From Acidipropionibacterium thoenii DSM 20276 (lineage in GTDB: Bacteria > Actinomycetota > Actinomycetes > Propionibacteriales > Propionibacteriaceae): 42,685 nt of DNA. The translations under genes and the position numbers were made by a program. Positions 16,192 through 25,442 of this stretch are shown here, one piece after another (the first letter of the stretch is position 1; each line of letters begins with the position of its first letter). The DNA is taken from contig NZ_AUHZ01000018.1 of assembly GCF_000423445.1 (NCBI RefSeq), forward strand, positions 1 to 42,685, written 5' to 3'. The notes under the pieces were generated by a model, which ran no database searches, was not told where the DNA came from, and saw only the letters and a program-made list of their open reading frames with translations.

Positions 16192-16578
16192 CTACCGCGC
16201 CGCGACGTAGGTAGTCGGTTCCTCCTTGCGCGGAGTCCGGCTCAGGGGCTCACGTGTTCGATCCCGGCGACGTGCACCAGCCTCTCGGAGACGGGCGCGG
16301 AGCGCGAGGATGAGGCTGACCGGTCCCATGATGATGAACTTCATCGTGTTCCACACCGCCCACAACACGACCAGATGCAACCAGCCTGGGGCACCGTCAG
16401 CGAGGGCGTTGGTGCAGATGCTCGCGATCAGCAGGTAGGGCACGGCGAGGAGCATCGCGGGGATGCCCCACTTCAGGTTGGGTCGGCGGCGGATCGCATC
16501 GAGCAGCCGATTGGTCGGCATGTAGCGGCGCAGGTAGTAGCGGGTGTGGGCGCTGAGCGTCCAGATCAGGCGGATCAT
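16192..16578 (-). CDS. small two-TM membrane protein of actinobacterial conjugative elements
   Basis: A 128-aa protein starting MIRLIWTLSAHTRYYLRRY. A basic N-terminus precedes two hydrophobic segments (AMLLAVPYLLIASICT and LHLVVLWAVWNTMKFIIMGPV), and the tail is Arg-rich and cytoplasmic. Proteins of this form recur next to MobF relaxases in actinobacterial ICEs and plasmids and are sometimes labelled sulfate permease without good reason. The start is the ATG preceded by gagagg; a 50-residue upstream extension is unlike membrane family members. Here it is separated from the relaxase by the helicase-nuclease gene. The role in transfer is inferred from context. Confidence 0.75.
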   Translation of the reverse strand: MIRLIWTLSAHTRYYLRRYMPTNRLLDAIRRRPNLKWGIPAMLLAVPYLLIASICTNALADGAPGWLHLVVLWAVWNTMKFIIMGPVSLILALRARLREAGARRRDRTREPLSRTPRKEEPTTYVAAR

Positions 16579-16963
16579 GGCGGGCCTCTCGTCGCACGTG
16601 TCTCTCCGTCGAGGAGGCAGTACGTGTATGAGCGCCCAGGCTGGGCCGTCCCGAAGGACCCGCAATCGAGGAGAACCTGCCTCGGTCTCCACTGTACGCC
16701 CGAGCCCGGACACGCGGAACCCATCCATTCACCGGGCTACGCCCAGGTGGCGGGGTGGTCGGACGCGTGACTGCGCCACGGCACCGTCGCGCACTTGCGC
16801 TGGATCGATGGCGGTCCCGCGCACGAAGGGGCTTTCCCCTGCGCGACACGGCCTCATGGGCCGCGACCGATCACCATCAGCAGCCATACTTGGAACGGAG
16901 GAGTTGTGCGTCGGCACGGCCCGAAGGCACTTCGCGGACCTGGAACAAGGGGGGGTGCCCGCT
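16579..16963. other. divergent intergenic region
   Basis: 385 bp between the small membrane-protein gene (minus) and the helicase-nuclease gene (plus), expected to carry both promoters. The helicase frame is open through it, but its translation is Arg/Pro/Ser-rich and looks non-coding. A strong aacggaggag site at about 16894-16903 precedes an in-frame TTG at 16904, which is an alternative helicase start. Confidence 0.4.
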
Positions 16964-19957
16964 GTGATCGAGCGACATGACATCGACGGTAACGAGTTGT
17001 GGTGGCTTCGCGAGGGTCCTGGCGCGCACGCAGACGAGCCGCGGGACAGCGAGACCGTAGCCGCGTCGTTGGCGGGACGGTTCCGCTTCGTTGAGGAGTC
17101 CGAGTCGAGCGCCGGTCTTCGGCACCCTCAACTCGGTGCGTTGCATGCGATCTTGGCCTACCGCTCCACCGAAGAGGACGCACCGATCACTGTGGTCATG
17201 CCGACCGGCACGGGCAAGACCGAGACGATGCTTGCCGCTTACTGCCATTCGCCGTCTCGGACGCTCGTGGTAGTGCCGTCTGATGCACTTCGGACCCAGA
17301 TCGCGGAGAAGTTCGCGACGCTTGGGGTTCTACCCGCCGTCGGTGCTGTCGTTGACGACTTCATGTGCCCCGTCGTCCTTGTCGTCAAGAGTGGGCTTCA
17401 GACGGTCGACCAGGTGGAGCGCCTTCTGACGCCTGCGAATGTAGTCGTGGCTACGGCACAGGCGCTGAACGCATGCTCGGATGAGGCGCGTACACGCCTC
17501 GCGCAGTCGTGTCGCCGCTTGTTTGTCGATGAGGCCCACCACCTGGGCGCCCGTACTTGGAAAGAAGTGGTCGACCTCTTCGGCGGCCGCGAGGTCGTGC
17601 AGTTCACGGCAACGCCTTACCGCGAGGACGGCCGGCACCTGGGTGGCCGCATCGCATACGCCTACCCCCTCCGGCTGGCGCAAGTTCATGGCTACTTCGC
17701 CCGAATCAACTACCACTCAGTGATCGACCTGACTGACCCCGACCGGGCGGTCGCTATCGCGGCGGTGGAGCAGTTGCGGGCGGACCTCGAATCTGGAGTC
17801 GACCATCTTCTGATGGCACGCGTTCGATCGGTCGAACGGGCGAAGGAGATCATCAAGCTGTACGAGGAGATTGGCTCCGAGTTCGGTCCCGTTCGCATCG
17901 ACACAGGGATGGCGGAGTCGACCCGTCGTAAGCACCGTGACAAGCTCTTCAACCGCGACAGCCGCATCGTTGTGTGCGTCAACATGCTCGGCGAGGGCTT
18001 CGACCTGCCGGCGCTGAAGATCGCGGCGATCCACGATCCGCAGAAGAGTCTTGCGGTCACGTTGCAGTTTGTTGGGCGATTTACCCGGGTTGGTGACGAC
18101 TCTCTTGGAGAAGCATCTGCGTTCGTCCCGCTACAGGTTGCGGGAGTCGATGAACGTCTTCGCAAGCTCTACGGCGAGGACGCCGACTGGAATGAGGTCA
18201 TTCGGGATCTCACCGAACACGGAGTGGGGCAGGAGAAGGATCGTACGGACTTCGAGCTAGCTTTCGGGTCAGTTCCACGCGAAGTCGCCATGCGCAGCAT
18301 TCATCCGAAGATGAGTACCGTCACCTATCAGGCGGCCACGTCGCTCACCTGGAATCCGGAGAGCATCTACGACCTATTCGACGATCGATTGCTGACCACT
18401 CGGCTCGGCATCAACAACAAGGACAAGGTGGTCTGGTGGGTCTCGCGCGAGGCCACACCTGTCAGATGGGGAGATTTCGCCAGCTTCAACGAACTGGTCC
18501 ACCACCTCCACGTTGTTCATGTCGATGACGCGGCAGGATTCCTATACATCAACAGCACGAACAACGACTCAATGCACGAGGACATCGCGAAAGCTGTCGG
18601 CGGTGACAGTGTGGCGCTGGTCAAGGGCGAGAAATTGTACCGCATCCTGTCCAAGGTCAAGCGCCGAGTCCCAACCAACGTCGGCCTCCTCGACTCGGTC
18701 AGCCGCAATCGCCGCTTCTCCATGCATGTAGGCCAGGACGTACTCCACGCATGGCGCGGCGAAGGCGGCACGAAGATGAAGACCAACATCTTCGCGCACG
18801 GCTTCTCTGACCAACGGGCCGTCAGCTTCGGAGCATCTCGAAAGGGACGCGTCTGGAGTCACGAGCAAGCTCGCGACATTCACGACTGGGTCCGGTGGGC
18901 GCGCCAGGTTGGCCCAACCATCACCGACACCTCCATCTCGCTCGACTCCGTCATGTCGGGATTCCTACTGCCGGAGCCCGCGCGAGAGCGGCCGCCATAC
19001 GTTCCCCTGTCGATCGAGTGGCCGTATCAACTCGTTGCAACGTTCAGCGATCGACGGAAAGTGAGTTACAACGAACAGTCGTTCTCGCTCCTCGACACGG
19101 AGCTTTCCCTCACCGATCACACGGCGGACCAACCACTGCGGTTCGAGGTCAAGACACCGTCCTGGGCGCTTGAGTTTGAGTTCGAATTCTACGAGGACGA
19201 TCCGCCGACGATCCGCCCTGTTACCCACGACGGACAGATCGTCACTTCGTCTGGCACGGGCAGCCTCGCGGCGTTCCTCACGGCCCACGGCCTCCTCGTG
19301 ACATTCGAGGACGAGCTCGTCCTGGTCGAGCAGGGCTTCCTGCTGAAACCGGACCGCGAACGGCGACTCCTCCCGATCGACGCTATCGAAACGATCGACT
19401 GGTCTGGTGTCAACATCAAACGTGAATCCCAAGGCGCCGAACGTGACCCGGCCACCATCCAACATCGCGCGATCCAAGCACTCTCGGCCGAGGAAGAGTG
19501 GGAAATCGTGCTCGATGACGACGGCACAGGTGAACTAGCCGACATTGCTCTTCTACGTCGAACCGACGACGGGCTAGAGGTGCTGCTAGCACACTGCAAG
19601 TATTCGTCCAAAGATCAGCCGGGCGCGAGGATCGAGGACCTGTACGACGTCTGTGGCCAATCGATGAAGACTAATCGGGCGAAGTCGATGCCGGAGTTGC
19701 TCACCAAGCGACTTTTCCGGCGAGAGCAGAAGCGCCAAGCAGCCGGAAGGAGTGGCCTCATTGTCGGGGATATCGAGACGCTAGCAACCATCGTCAGTGA
19801 AGCGCGCTACCGCGTTCTGCAGGTCACCGTCGCCATCATCCAGCCTGGAATGTCCAAGTCGGGGGCAAGTGAGGACATGCGAGCACTCCTCGGAGCGACA
19901 GATCGCTTCCTCGACGAAACGCATGGAATGAAGTTACGCGTGATCGCGAGTTCATGA
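16964..19957 (+). CDS. SF2 helicase fused to PD-(D/E)XK-like nuclease domain
   Basis: A 997-aa protein. Residues 1-450 form an SF2/type III restriction-like helicase: Walker A PTGTGKT (80-86), DEAH box (189-192) with DEAHHLG, motif III-like FTATP (214-218), and a helicase C domain ending in QFVGRFTRVGD. After a long unrecognised middle, residues about 845-910 look like a nuclease: D860 in ELADIALL, then HCK at 877-879 in place of the usual ExK, then DLYDVCGQ with a conserved-looking glutamine. Helicase-nuclease proteins like this act against phage or foreign DNA. The start GTG follows an aaggggggg tract; the TTG at 16904 is possible. It lies between the relaxase and a backbone membrane gene, so it is cargo. 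Confidence 0.8.
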   Translation: MIERHDIDGNELWWLREGPGAHADEPRDSETVAASLAGRFRFVEESESSAGLRHPQLGALHAILAYRSTEEDAPITVVMPTGTGKTETMLAAYCHSPSRTLVVVPSDALRTQIAEKFATLGVLPAVGAVVDDFMCPVVLVVKSGLQTVDQVERLLTPANVVVATAQALNACSDEARTRLAQSCRRLFVDEAHHLGARTWKEVVDLFGGREVVQFTATPYREDGRHLGGRIAYAYPLRLAQVHGYFARINYHSVIDLTDPDRAVAIAAVEQLRADLESGVDHLLMARVRSVERAKEIIKLYEEIGSEFGPVRIDTGMAESTRRKHRDKLFNRDSRIVVCVNMLGEGFDLPALKIAAIHDPQKSLAVTLQFVGRFTRVGDDSLGEASAFVPLQVAGVDERLRKLYGEDADWNEVIRDLTEHGVGQEKDRTDFELAFGSVPREVAMRSIHPKMSTVTYQAATSLTWNPESIYDLFDDRLLTTRLGINNKDKVVWWVSREATPVRWGDFASFNELVHHLHVVHVDDAAGFLYINSTNNDSMHEDIAKAVGGDSVALVKGEKLYRILSKVKRRVPTNVGLLDSVSRNRRFSMHVGQDVLHAWRGEGGTKMKTNIFAHGFSDQRAVSFGASRKGRVWSHEQARDIHDWVRWARQVGPTITDTSISLDSVMSGFLLPEPARERPPYVPLSIEWPYQLVATFSDRRKVSYNEQSFSLLDTELSLTDHTADQPLRFEVKTPSWALEFEFEFYEDDPPTIRPVTHDGQIVTSSGTGSLAAFLTAHGLLVTFEDELVLVEQGFLLKPDRERRLLPIDAIETIDWSGVNIKRESQGAERDPATIQHRAIQALSAEEEWEIVLDDDGTGELADIALLRRTDDGLEVLLAHCKYSSKDQPGARIEDLYDVCGQSMKTNRAKSMPELLTKRLFRREQKRQAAGRSGLIVGDIETLATIVSEARYRVLQVTVAIIQPGMSKSGASEDMRALLGATDRFLDETHGMKLRVIASS

Positions 19958-20002
19958 ACATTCACCCTCGACAGCGAGCAAGGCGGCCGGACACGACCTG
20001 CT

Positions 20003-23000
20003 TCAGAGGCTGAGGTCGGGCGAGGTTCGGCTGGCGGATCGACGATCACCGCCTGGCACGTGCTCGCCCTGGACGTACGTTTGGATGGCTGCTGCGGCGC
20101 GCGCTCGCGCGATCTTCTGCGCGTCGCTCTCACCCTCAGCGCCGAGCGGAGTCGGTCCGGTGATTCCGTAGCGATCCCGGTAAGCCGCCACGGTGCGCGC
20201 TGCCCGCCGCCAGGTCTGCGCGGCTCGTGCACGTTTCGGTTCTGCCCCCAGAGCGGCGATCCACTCCTCACCTTCGATCCGAGCTCTATCGAGCAGTGCG
20301 TTCGCGCGGACTTCGATCAGCTCTCGTCGCTCGTCGAGCGCTTTGCGCATGTCGTCGGCCATTGGACCGTCCGCGGACGGGATCAGTCCGGCGATGAAGC
20401 GCGGTGCCTGTCGGGTGCGGCCCGATCCTGCGGGACGGGTGGTGGCGTTGGCGAGGCGGTGGTGGATGACGGAGGCGATGTCGTCGGCGTCGGCGAACCC
20501 GCGAGCCTTGATGAGGCGTGGCAGCAAGGTAGCCGTGTTGTGGTGGTTGGCTTCGGCCCGCCGCAGCTCGGCCGTGAGGGCGCCGAAGGCGTCGGAGTCG
20601 ATGACGGCTTGGGCTTGATCGTCGGTGAGCCCGGAGCCGCGGACCAGGGTGGTCCAGCGGTCGTGTTGGGCTGCGGCGGCGATGGTTTCGTATTCGGCGG
20701 CGAGTTGGGCGATCGAGCCCCACTGGTCCTGCTCGGCGGTGATGGTCTCGTGCGCCGACAGCTCAGCACCGCTGTGTTGGAGCACGCCGTAGAGGACCGT
20801 GCGGGCGGTGGCGTCGGGGTTGTCGCCCGGGTGCGGGGCGGCGTGGTCGTCGGGTCGGTCGAGGATGACGTAAGCCTGATTCGATTCTCGGCCCCGGGTC
20901 ATCGCGACGTACAGGTTCTCCCTGGTGGTGGTGGGTTCGACGAGGACGTGGGCGGTGTCGGTGGTGATGCCTTGGGCGCGGTGGGCGGTGACGGCGTAGC
21001 CGAGGTCGACGTGCTCGGCCACGTAGTTGGCTGGGAGGACGATGCTGTTGCCGAACCGGGCCCCGGGTGGGCGGATCGTGACCGACCCGTCGTCGCGGAC
21101 GGCGGTGATGGTCCAGGTTTGGCCGTTGCGGACCCAGCCGTGCCGGTTCCGCAGCCGCCGATCATTGTGGCGGGTGATGATCGTGTCACCCACGCCCGCT
21201 GCCGATCCGTCGGACAGGATGATTTCAGGGCCCGGCTTCAATGTGCCGTCAAGGATCAGGTCAGCGCGGGCGCGAATGTTGAGGGCGGTGACGTTCTCGC
21301 GGGTTTCGGCGATCAGCACCGACACCAAACCCTGCTGCCGGTCTCGGCGCCAGGCAGTGTAGGCGGCGTCGGTCATGGCCTCGGCGTCGCCATCATGGAT
21401 GCGGTCGTGTGCCAGGTAGGTGTCGATGACCGGGGTGCGGCCGTGCCGCAACTCCAGGGACGAGGTCTTCTCCCAAGCATGGGTGAAGCGGTGGACATCG
21501 ACCAGCTCGGGAGCATCGTCGCGGTCGTGGATCAACAGGCTGAACGCACCACCGGCATCGACCGACTGGAGCTGGGCGTAGTCACCGACGAGCAGCACCT
21601 TCGCCCCCGCCTCCTCCGCTGCCTGCGTGATGCGATCCAGGGAGAGGGTGCCGGCGAGGGAGGCTTCGTCGATGATGACGAGCTGCCCGGCATGGAAGGT
21701 GGCGCCGGTGTGTTGGTGGGTGGTCCACCACTTCGCCGTGTTCTCAGTGGCGATCCTCAGATCCTCGGCCAGCACCTGCGCCGCCACCGCCGAGGGGGCC
21801 AACCCGACCACCGATCCGGCACCATGCGAGGTCTCCCACGCCCGACGCAGCGCATTCATGGCCGTCGTCTTCCCAGCCCCCGCCGGCCCCACCAACACAT
21901 CCACCACCCGACCCGAGACCGCGACCGACGCCAAAGCTGCGGCCTGGTCTGGACCGAGCAACCGACCCTCGGCGTCCGGCTTGCTCGTGATGATCTCCAC
22001 TGTGGTCAGGCCAATACTTGGCCCGGTGGTGGTGCGGGCCCGTTGCAGGAGGCGGTCCTCAGCGGCCAGGAGGGTGTCGGAGGAGAACACGGTCGAGTGC
22101 TTCGGACGAAACACACTGGTGCCATCGGGGCGGCGGAACTCCACCGGGCTCGTGGCCAGTTCGGGTGGAGTCAGCCGCAGAGACGCCTGTTCCGCGGCGT
22201 CGGCAACCATCGCGGTGATGACTTCGCGGTCCTCGACGGTGGCGAACCGCCACCCCATCGTTTGGCGTGCAGCTTCGGCCATCAGGTTCCAGCGCCGCCA
22301 CGTCGAACGCTTCTCCCCGACCACCTCGACCACCGAGCGCCCCACCTGCCCGATCAGATCCAACGGCACATCGTCGGCCCGCAACAGCAACTGCTGCTCG
22401 CCGCCGGTGACGGTGCGCGCCCACACGGTGGCATCCATACCGAGCTGCTGGCTGGCGCGGGTGCGCCACTGTTCGGTCAGTTCCGCCAATGAGCGGACTT
22501 GCTTGTCCGGGCGGGTTGCGAGCGTGGCCTGGGCGCGCAGTTTCATGATGGTCGCCGGCGACAGGCGCTTGCCGTGCTGGGTCACGTAGTCAGCAATCAG
22601 CACGTCGGTCGCCTCGTTGATGTGCCGGGACCGGGTCGAGAACTCCGCCACCAGCTGTTCGGGGACGTCGGTGATCGCCCATGACGGGTTCCGGTCTCGG
22701 CCCATCTCCCGTGACTCCCAGCTCACGCCGAAGGTGCGGGTCATGTGATCGGCGAACACGGCCTCGTGCAGTTCCGACAGCGCGACGACCGCGGCATGCA
22801 TAGGACGCCCATCCAGACTCCGCCACTTCCCATCCAACACCGTGCGGGCCTTGTTGCTGATCACCACATGCGTATGCAAGTGCGGGTCACCAGCGCGGGA
22901 ATCGAAGTGATCAAACGCCGTCGCGATCAAACCCGTGACGTCGACCTGTGCAACCGCGCCACCCCCAGCAGTTGCACCCGTGCGGGTGGCTGCAACCTCG

Positions 23001-23548
23001 CGCTCCATGAACGCAACCACCGCCGCAACCGCCTCATGATGGGCTTGCGCAATCAACGCCTGCGTCCCCGCGTCCGCAACCGCCCACAACACCGACGCCG
23101 ACTTCGGCACACTGAACGTGAAATCAAACCCCGCCACCGCACGCCGCGACCCCCGCGCAGCCTCCTCCGCCTCAATCTGCGCAACGGAGCGTTCCCGCTC
23201 CACCGGGCTCAGCGACGGCTCAAGTTGCGAGACGCGATCCGCGACCCGCACCGCTGTCGAGCTGTACACCGGATACGCCCGCCCCAACGGATCACCCGTG
23301 ACCGGATCCCGCCCCATCCCCACCAGCAACTGAAGTTGCGCCTCCGACACCTGCGCACCCGGGGCAAGTTCACCGTGCCCCAGGCCGGTGACGCCGGAAC
23401 CGAGCCAACGCCCCGGCGGGGTGCCCGCCTCGGCGTAGTAACGGGTCAACGGAGTCGACAGCGACCGGTCACCATCACCAGCCGCCACCGTGCGCAGCAG
23501 GTACTTGTAGCCATCGCCAGCCGACATCACCCGCATCGACACCGTCAC
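20003..23548 (-). CDS. MobF-family relaxase-helicase (TraA/TrwC-like)
   Basis: An 1181-aa protein that nicks the transfer origin and unwinds the strand to be transferred. The N-terminal relaxase domain has the tyrosine pair Y37-Y38 (LTRYYAEAG) and the three-histidine metal motif DPHLHTHVV near residue 220. The helicase half has Walker A GPAGAGKTT near 560, Walker B IIDEAS, and the late motif VTAHRAQGIT. The start is the GTG giving VTVSMRVMSAGDGYKYL, eight bases after gagggg; the open frame begins three codons earlier. It is convergent with the helicase-nuclease gene (45 bp between stops). Three tandem repeats lie 70 bp upstream of its start. Confidence 0.95.
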   Translation of the reverse strand: MTVSMRVMSAGDGYKYLLRTVAAGDGDRSLSTPLTRYYAEAGTPPGRWLGSGVTGLGHGELAPGAQVSEAQLQLLVGMGRDPVTGDPLGRAYPVYSSTAVRVADRVSQLEPSLSPVERERSVAQIEAEEAARGSRRAVAGFDFTFSVPKSASVLWAVADAGTQALIAQAHHEAVAAVVAFMEREVAATRTGATAGGGAVAQVDVTGLIATAFDHFDSRAGDPHLHTHVVISNKARTVLDGKWRSLDGRPMHAAVVALSELHEAVFADHMTRTFGVSWESREMGRDRNPSWAITDVPEQLVAEFSTRSRHINEATDVLIADYVTQHGKRLSPATIMKLRAQATLATRPDKQVRSLAELTEQWRTRASQQLGMDATVWARTVTGGEQQLLLRADDVPLDLIGQVGRSVVEVVGEKRSTWRRWNLMAEAARQTMGWRFATVEDREVITAMVADAAEQASLRLTPPELATSPVEFRRPDGTSVFRPKHSTVFSSDTLLAAEDRLLQRARTTTGPSIGLTTVEIITSKPDAEGRLLGPDQAAALASVAVSGRVVDVLVGPAGAGKTTAMNALRRAWETSHGAGSVVGLAPSAVAAQVLAEDLRIATENTAKWWTTHQHTGATFHAGQLVIIDEASLAGTLSLDRITQAAEEAGAKVLLVGDYAQLQSVDAGGAFSLLIHDRDDAPELVDVHRFTHAWEKTSSLELRHGRTPVIDTYLAHDRIHDGDAEAMTDAAYTAWRRDRQQGLVSVLIAETRENVTALNIRARADLILDGTLKPGPEIILSDGSAAGVGDTIITRHNDRRLRNRHGWVRNGQTWTITAVRDDGSVTIRPPGARFGNSIVLPANYVAEHVDLGYAVTAHRAQGITTDTAHVLVEPTTTRENLYVAMTRGRESNQAYVILDRPDDHAAPHPGDNPDATARTVLYGVLQHSGAELSAHETITAEQDQWGSIAQLAAEYETIAAAAQHDRWTTLVRGSGLTDDQAQAVIDSDAFGALTAELRRAEANHHNTATLLPRLIKARGFADADDIASVIHHRLANATTRPAGSGRTRQAPRFIAGLIPSADGPMADDMRKALDERRELIEVRANALLDRARIEGEEWIAALGAEPKRARAAQTWRRAARTVAAYRDRYGITGPTPLGAEGESDAQKIARARAAAAIQTYVQGEHVPGGDRRSASRTSPDLSL

Positions 23549-23618
23549 CCACACCACCCCTCACCTAGTCGTCACACAGGTGAGCCAGCAGCCTCCCAAC
23601 CTCGATCTGCAAGAGGCG

Positions 23619-23660
23619 TGGCAGCCTGACGAGGGCAGCCTGACGAGGGCAGCCTGACGA
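23619..23660. repeat. three perfect 14-bp tandem repeats (oriT/iteron candidate)
   Basis: The unit ggcagcctgacgag occurs three times head to tail without mismatch, 71 bp upstream of the relaxase start. Direct repeats beside a MobF gene commonly bind the relaxase or its accessory proteins at oriT, or bind a replication initiator. There are no spacers, so it is not a CRISPR array. The remaining part of the gap to 24004 shows no gene. Confidence 0.8.
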
Positions 23661-23990
23661 GACAACGGTTCGGACTAGTATGACGTGGTCCGGCCCCAGG
23701 CAGCTCCGGTGGCGACGTCAGCCCAGACGTAAAGGGCTTGGCTCCGGTCATAGCCGCCCAAGCTGACCAACAAGCGCTGACTTGCGGGTTCCGGTGCCCG
23801 ATCGCTGATGCTGCCGTCCTCACTCGTTCATCGAGTATCGGATGCGATTGCCGACCGCGTTCCGTGGTTCGGTCGACCAACCTCGATGGAATCTCTGTGA
23901 CGACAAGTTGTCTAGTGGTGTCGAACGGGAGCATGGGACGCTCCAGCGGGCTTGGCCGTTTTCATCATGCTGTTGACGAGCGAGCACCCC

Positions 23991-23996
23991 TAGAAT
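23991..23996 (+). promoter_or_regulatory. -10 box of a probably leaderless VOC transcript
   Basis: TAGAAT ends eight bases before the ATG of the VOC gene, so transcription would begin at or next to the start codon. No ribosome binding site is visible. A ttgacg at 23973 is too close to pair as a -35. Confidence 0.45.
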
Positions 23997-24004
23997 CATG
24001 AACC

Positions 24005-24388
24005 ATGATTACACTTGGTGTCGTCTCAATCGTTGTTGCGGACATGGCGAAATCTATAGATTTCTACTCTCGACTAGGGCTCGAACTCAGCGACGGCGCC
24101 ACAGGCGACGACCACGCTGGATTCGCTGGCAGCGGCGTCCGGGTGATGCTAGATTCTGAGGCACTTATTCAGAAACTACACGAAGGCTGGACGCGCCCAA
24201 CAGGAGGACATGCCGTGGCTTTGGCCTTCCAGTGTGAAACCCCTGCTTCCGTTGACGAAATACATAACCTGCTTGTGAGTACGGGGAGTATGTCCGTCCA
24301 AGAACCTTGGGACGCGTTCTGGGGCCAGAGATATGCGACTGTAGCCGACCCTGACGGGAACCCTGTTGATCTCTTCTGCCCATTGTGA
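24005..24388 (+). CDS. VOC-superfamily (glyoxalase/bleomycin-resistance-like) protein
   Basis: A 127-aa single vicinal-oxygen-chelate domain. The N-terminal strand VVSIVVADM with SIDFYSRLGLEL and the C-terminal pair WGQRYATVADPDGNPVDLF are diagnostic. Such proteins bind a metal or a small toxic molecule as a dimer, giving resistance or isomerase activity; the ligand cannot be told from sequence. GC content is visibly lower than in the transfer genes, which marks it as cargo. Its stop codon directly abuts the stop of the convergent AraC-type gene. Confidence 0.88.
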   Translation: MITLGVVSIVVADMAKSIDFYSRLGLELSDGATGDDHAGFAGSGVRVMLDSEALIQKLHEGWTRPTGGHAVALAFQCETPASVDEIHNLLVSTGSMSVQEPWDAFWGQRYATVADPDGNPVDLFCPL

Positions 24389-25006
24389 TCAGGAGACGAC
24401 AGCGAGATCCATTCGATCACGCCAGAGATGTGATGCGTCAGCGTATCCGCAATCCGCAGCCACCATTGCTTTCGCATAGCCCTGGTCAAGTAATACTTGC
24501 GCCCGTCGAAGACGGAGCACGCGCTGGAGATGCTTGGGCCCGTACCCAAACCAGTCCGCGGACAGCCTCCGGAGGTGTCGCGTTGACCACCCCGCCATCT
24601 GGGCAACGGCCTCCACTGCGCACCCTTGCCAAAGTTCGGCGGCGACGCGAAGTGGAGCAGGATCGCACTGCTCCAGTACCAGTGTTTTGCGCAGCATCGA
24701 CATGCTCAGCAGAGTTGAGGGCTCGATCCGCAGACCGCCGATATCCGCCAGGGGAACGACCCGGTCGGTCACCTCATGAGCAGGGAGCCCTAGGAGCTGC
24801 TGAAGGAGTCCTGGGTGAAAGCGTGCACCCCACATGGGCCTTGGAACCCCGGCTGGGTTGAAGAGCCTTGCACGCGAGTCGGGCCCGGCAACGACAACCA
24901 CATCGCCGTCGGTGACAAGATCCATAGATCCATCAGGGGGGATGATGCCGCTGGTGGCAGGCCCGCAGGTCGCCCACAACTCGACCAACGGTATCGCGTT
25001 CACCAC
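24389..25006 (-). CDS. AraC-family transcriptional regulator (possibly 3'-shortened)
   Basis: A 205-aa regulator. The N-terminal half resembles the DUF6597-type sensor of AraC proteins (GSMDLVTDGD ... GARFHPG). The C-terminal HTH pair is visible as AVEAVAQMAGWSTRHLRRLSADWFGYGPKHLQRVLRLRRA and CGYADASHLWRD. Family members usually continue with a longer final helix; here the protein ends a few residues later (DRMDLAVVS), exactly where the convergent VOC gene ends, so the 3' end may have been reshaped. It starts with GTG; a TAAGAT close upstream suggests a short or absent leader. It could control the VOC or TfoX-like gene; this is inferred from position. Confidence 0.8.
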   Translation of the reverse strand: MVNAIPLVELWATCGPATSGIIPPDGSMDLVTDGDVVVVAGPDSRARLFNPAGVPRPMWGARFHPGLLQQLLGLPAHEVTDRVVPLADIGGLRIEPSTLLSMSMLRKTLVLEQCDPAPLRVAAELWQGCAVEAVAQMAGWSTRHLRRLSADWFGYGPKHLQRVLRLRRAQVLLDQGYAKAMVAADCGYADASHLWRDRMDLAVVS

Positions 25007-25055
25007 AGCGTCATCTTACCCCCTCGAGAAACCAGCCAGAAGACAGGAGAGAACC

Positions 25056-25382
25056 GTGGACCCCGCAACCCGCGCCGTTGCCGAAGACCTGCTGGAAGCA
25101 CTCTCCGAATCTGCGGATGCCAGCGTCAAGGCCATGTTCGGCGGCTATTGCGTATATTTGGAAGGCAAAGTTGTTGCTCTGGTTTGCGACGGCAGCATAT
25201 TCGTAAAGCGCTCACAAGCTGACCACGAGTTAGAGGGCTGGGCCACTCTTGACACTGCCTACCCAGGGGCACGACCGACGTGGCGACTTCCTGATGGCGC
25301 AGTGCCTGATGATCCCGACCGTGTGACCGCCATAATTCAGCGTGTCGCAACAACTCTGCTGCTGGCCAGCAGAGGCAACTAG
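25056..25382 (+). CDS. TfoX N-terminal domain protein
   Basis: A 108-aa protein with the TfoX/Sxy N-terminal fold: VKAMFGGYCVYLEGKVVALVCDGSIFVK is divided as the family core (MFGGYCVY, then a VAL strand, then a glycine and IFVK), followed by ARPTWRLPD. In gammaproteobacteria TfoX regulates competence; single-domain versions elsewhere have no assigned role. The start is a GTG with aggaga five bases upstream; the open frame before it is non-coding. It is divergent from the AraC-type gene (49 bp between starts). Confidence 0.8.
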   Translation: MDPATRAVAEDLLEALSESADASVKAMFGGYCVYLEGKVVALVCDGSIFVKRSQADHELEGWATLDTAYPGARPTWRLPDGAVPDDPDRVTAIIQRVATTLLLASRGN

Positions 25383-25442
25383 CCCCCTTTCTGCGAGCAC
25401 CTTCCTAGTTTACAGGGCCGGGTGCAATGCGACTAGCCCGCG

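Noticed and set aside
16544-16963. N-terminal extension of the helicase-nuclease frame
   Set aside because: It overlaps the start of the minus-strand membrane gene and translates to Arg/Pro/Ser-rich sequence without domain character; better starts lie at 16964 or 16904.
20060-22492. Long plus-strand open frame opposite the relaxase
   Set aside because: It is antisense to a protein with full MobF motifs; its Gly/Val/Asp-rich, low-complexity translation is the shadow of high-GC codon use.
23619-23660. CRISPR-like repeat
   Set aside because: The three units are directly tandem with no spacers, and no cas genes are present.
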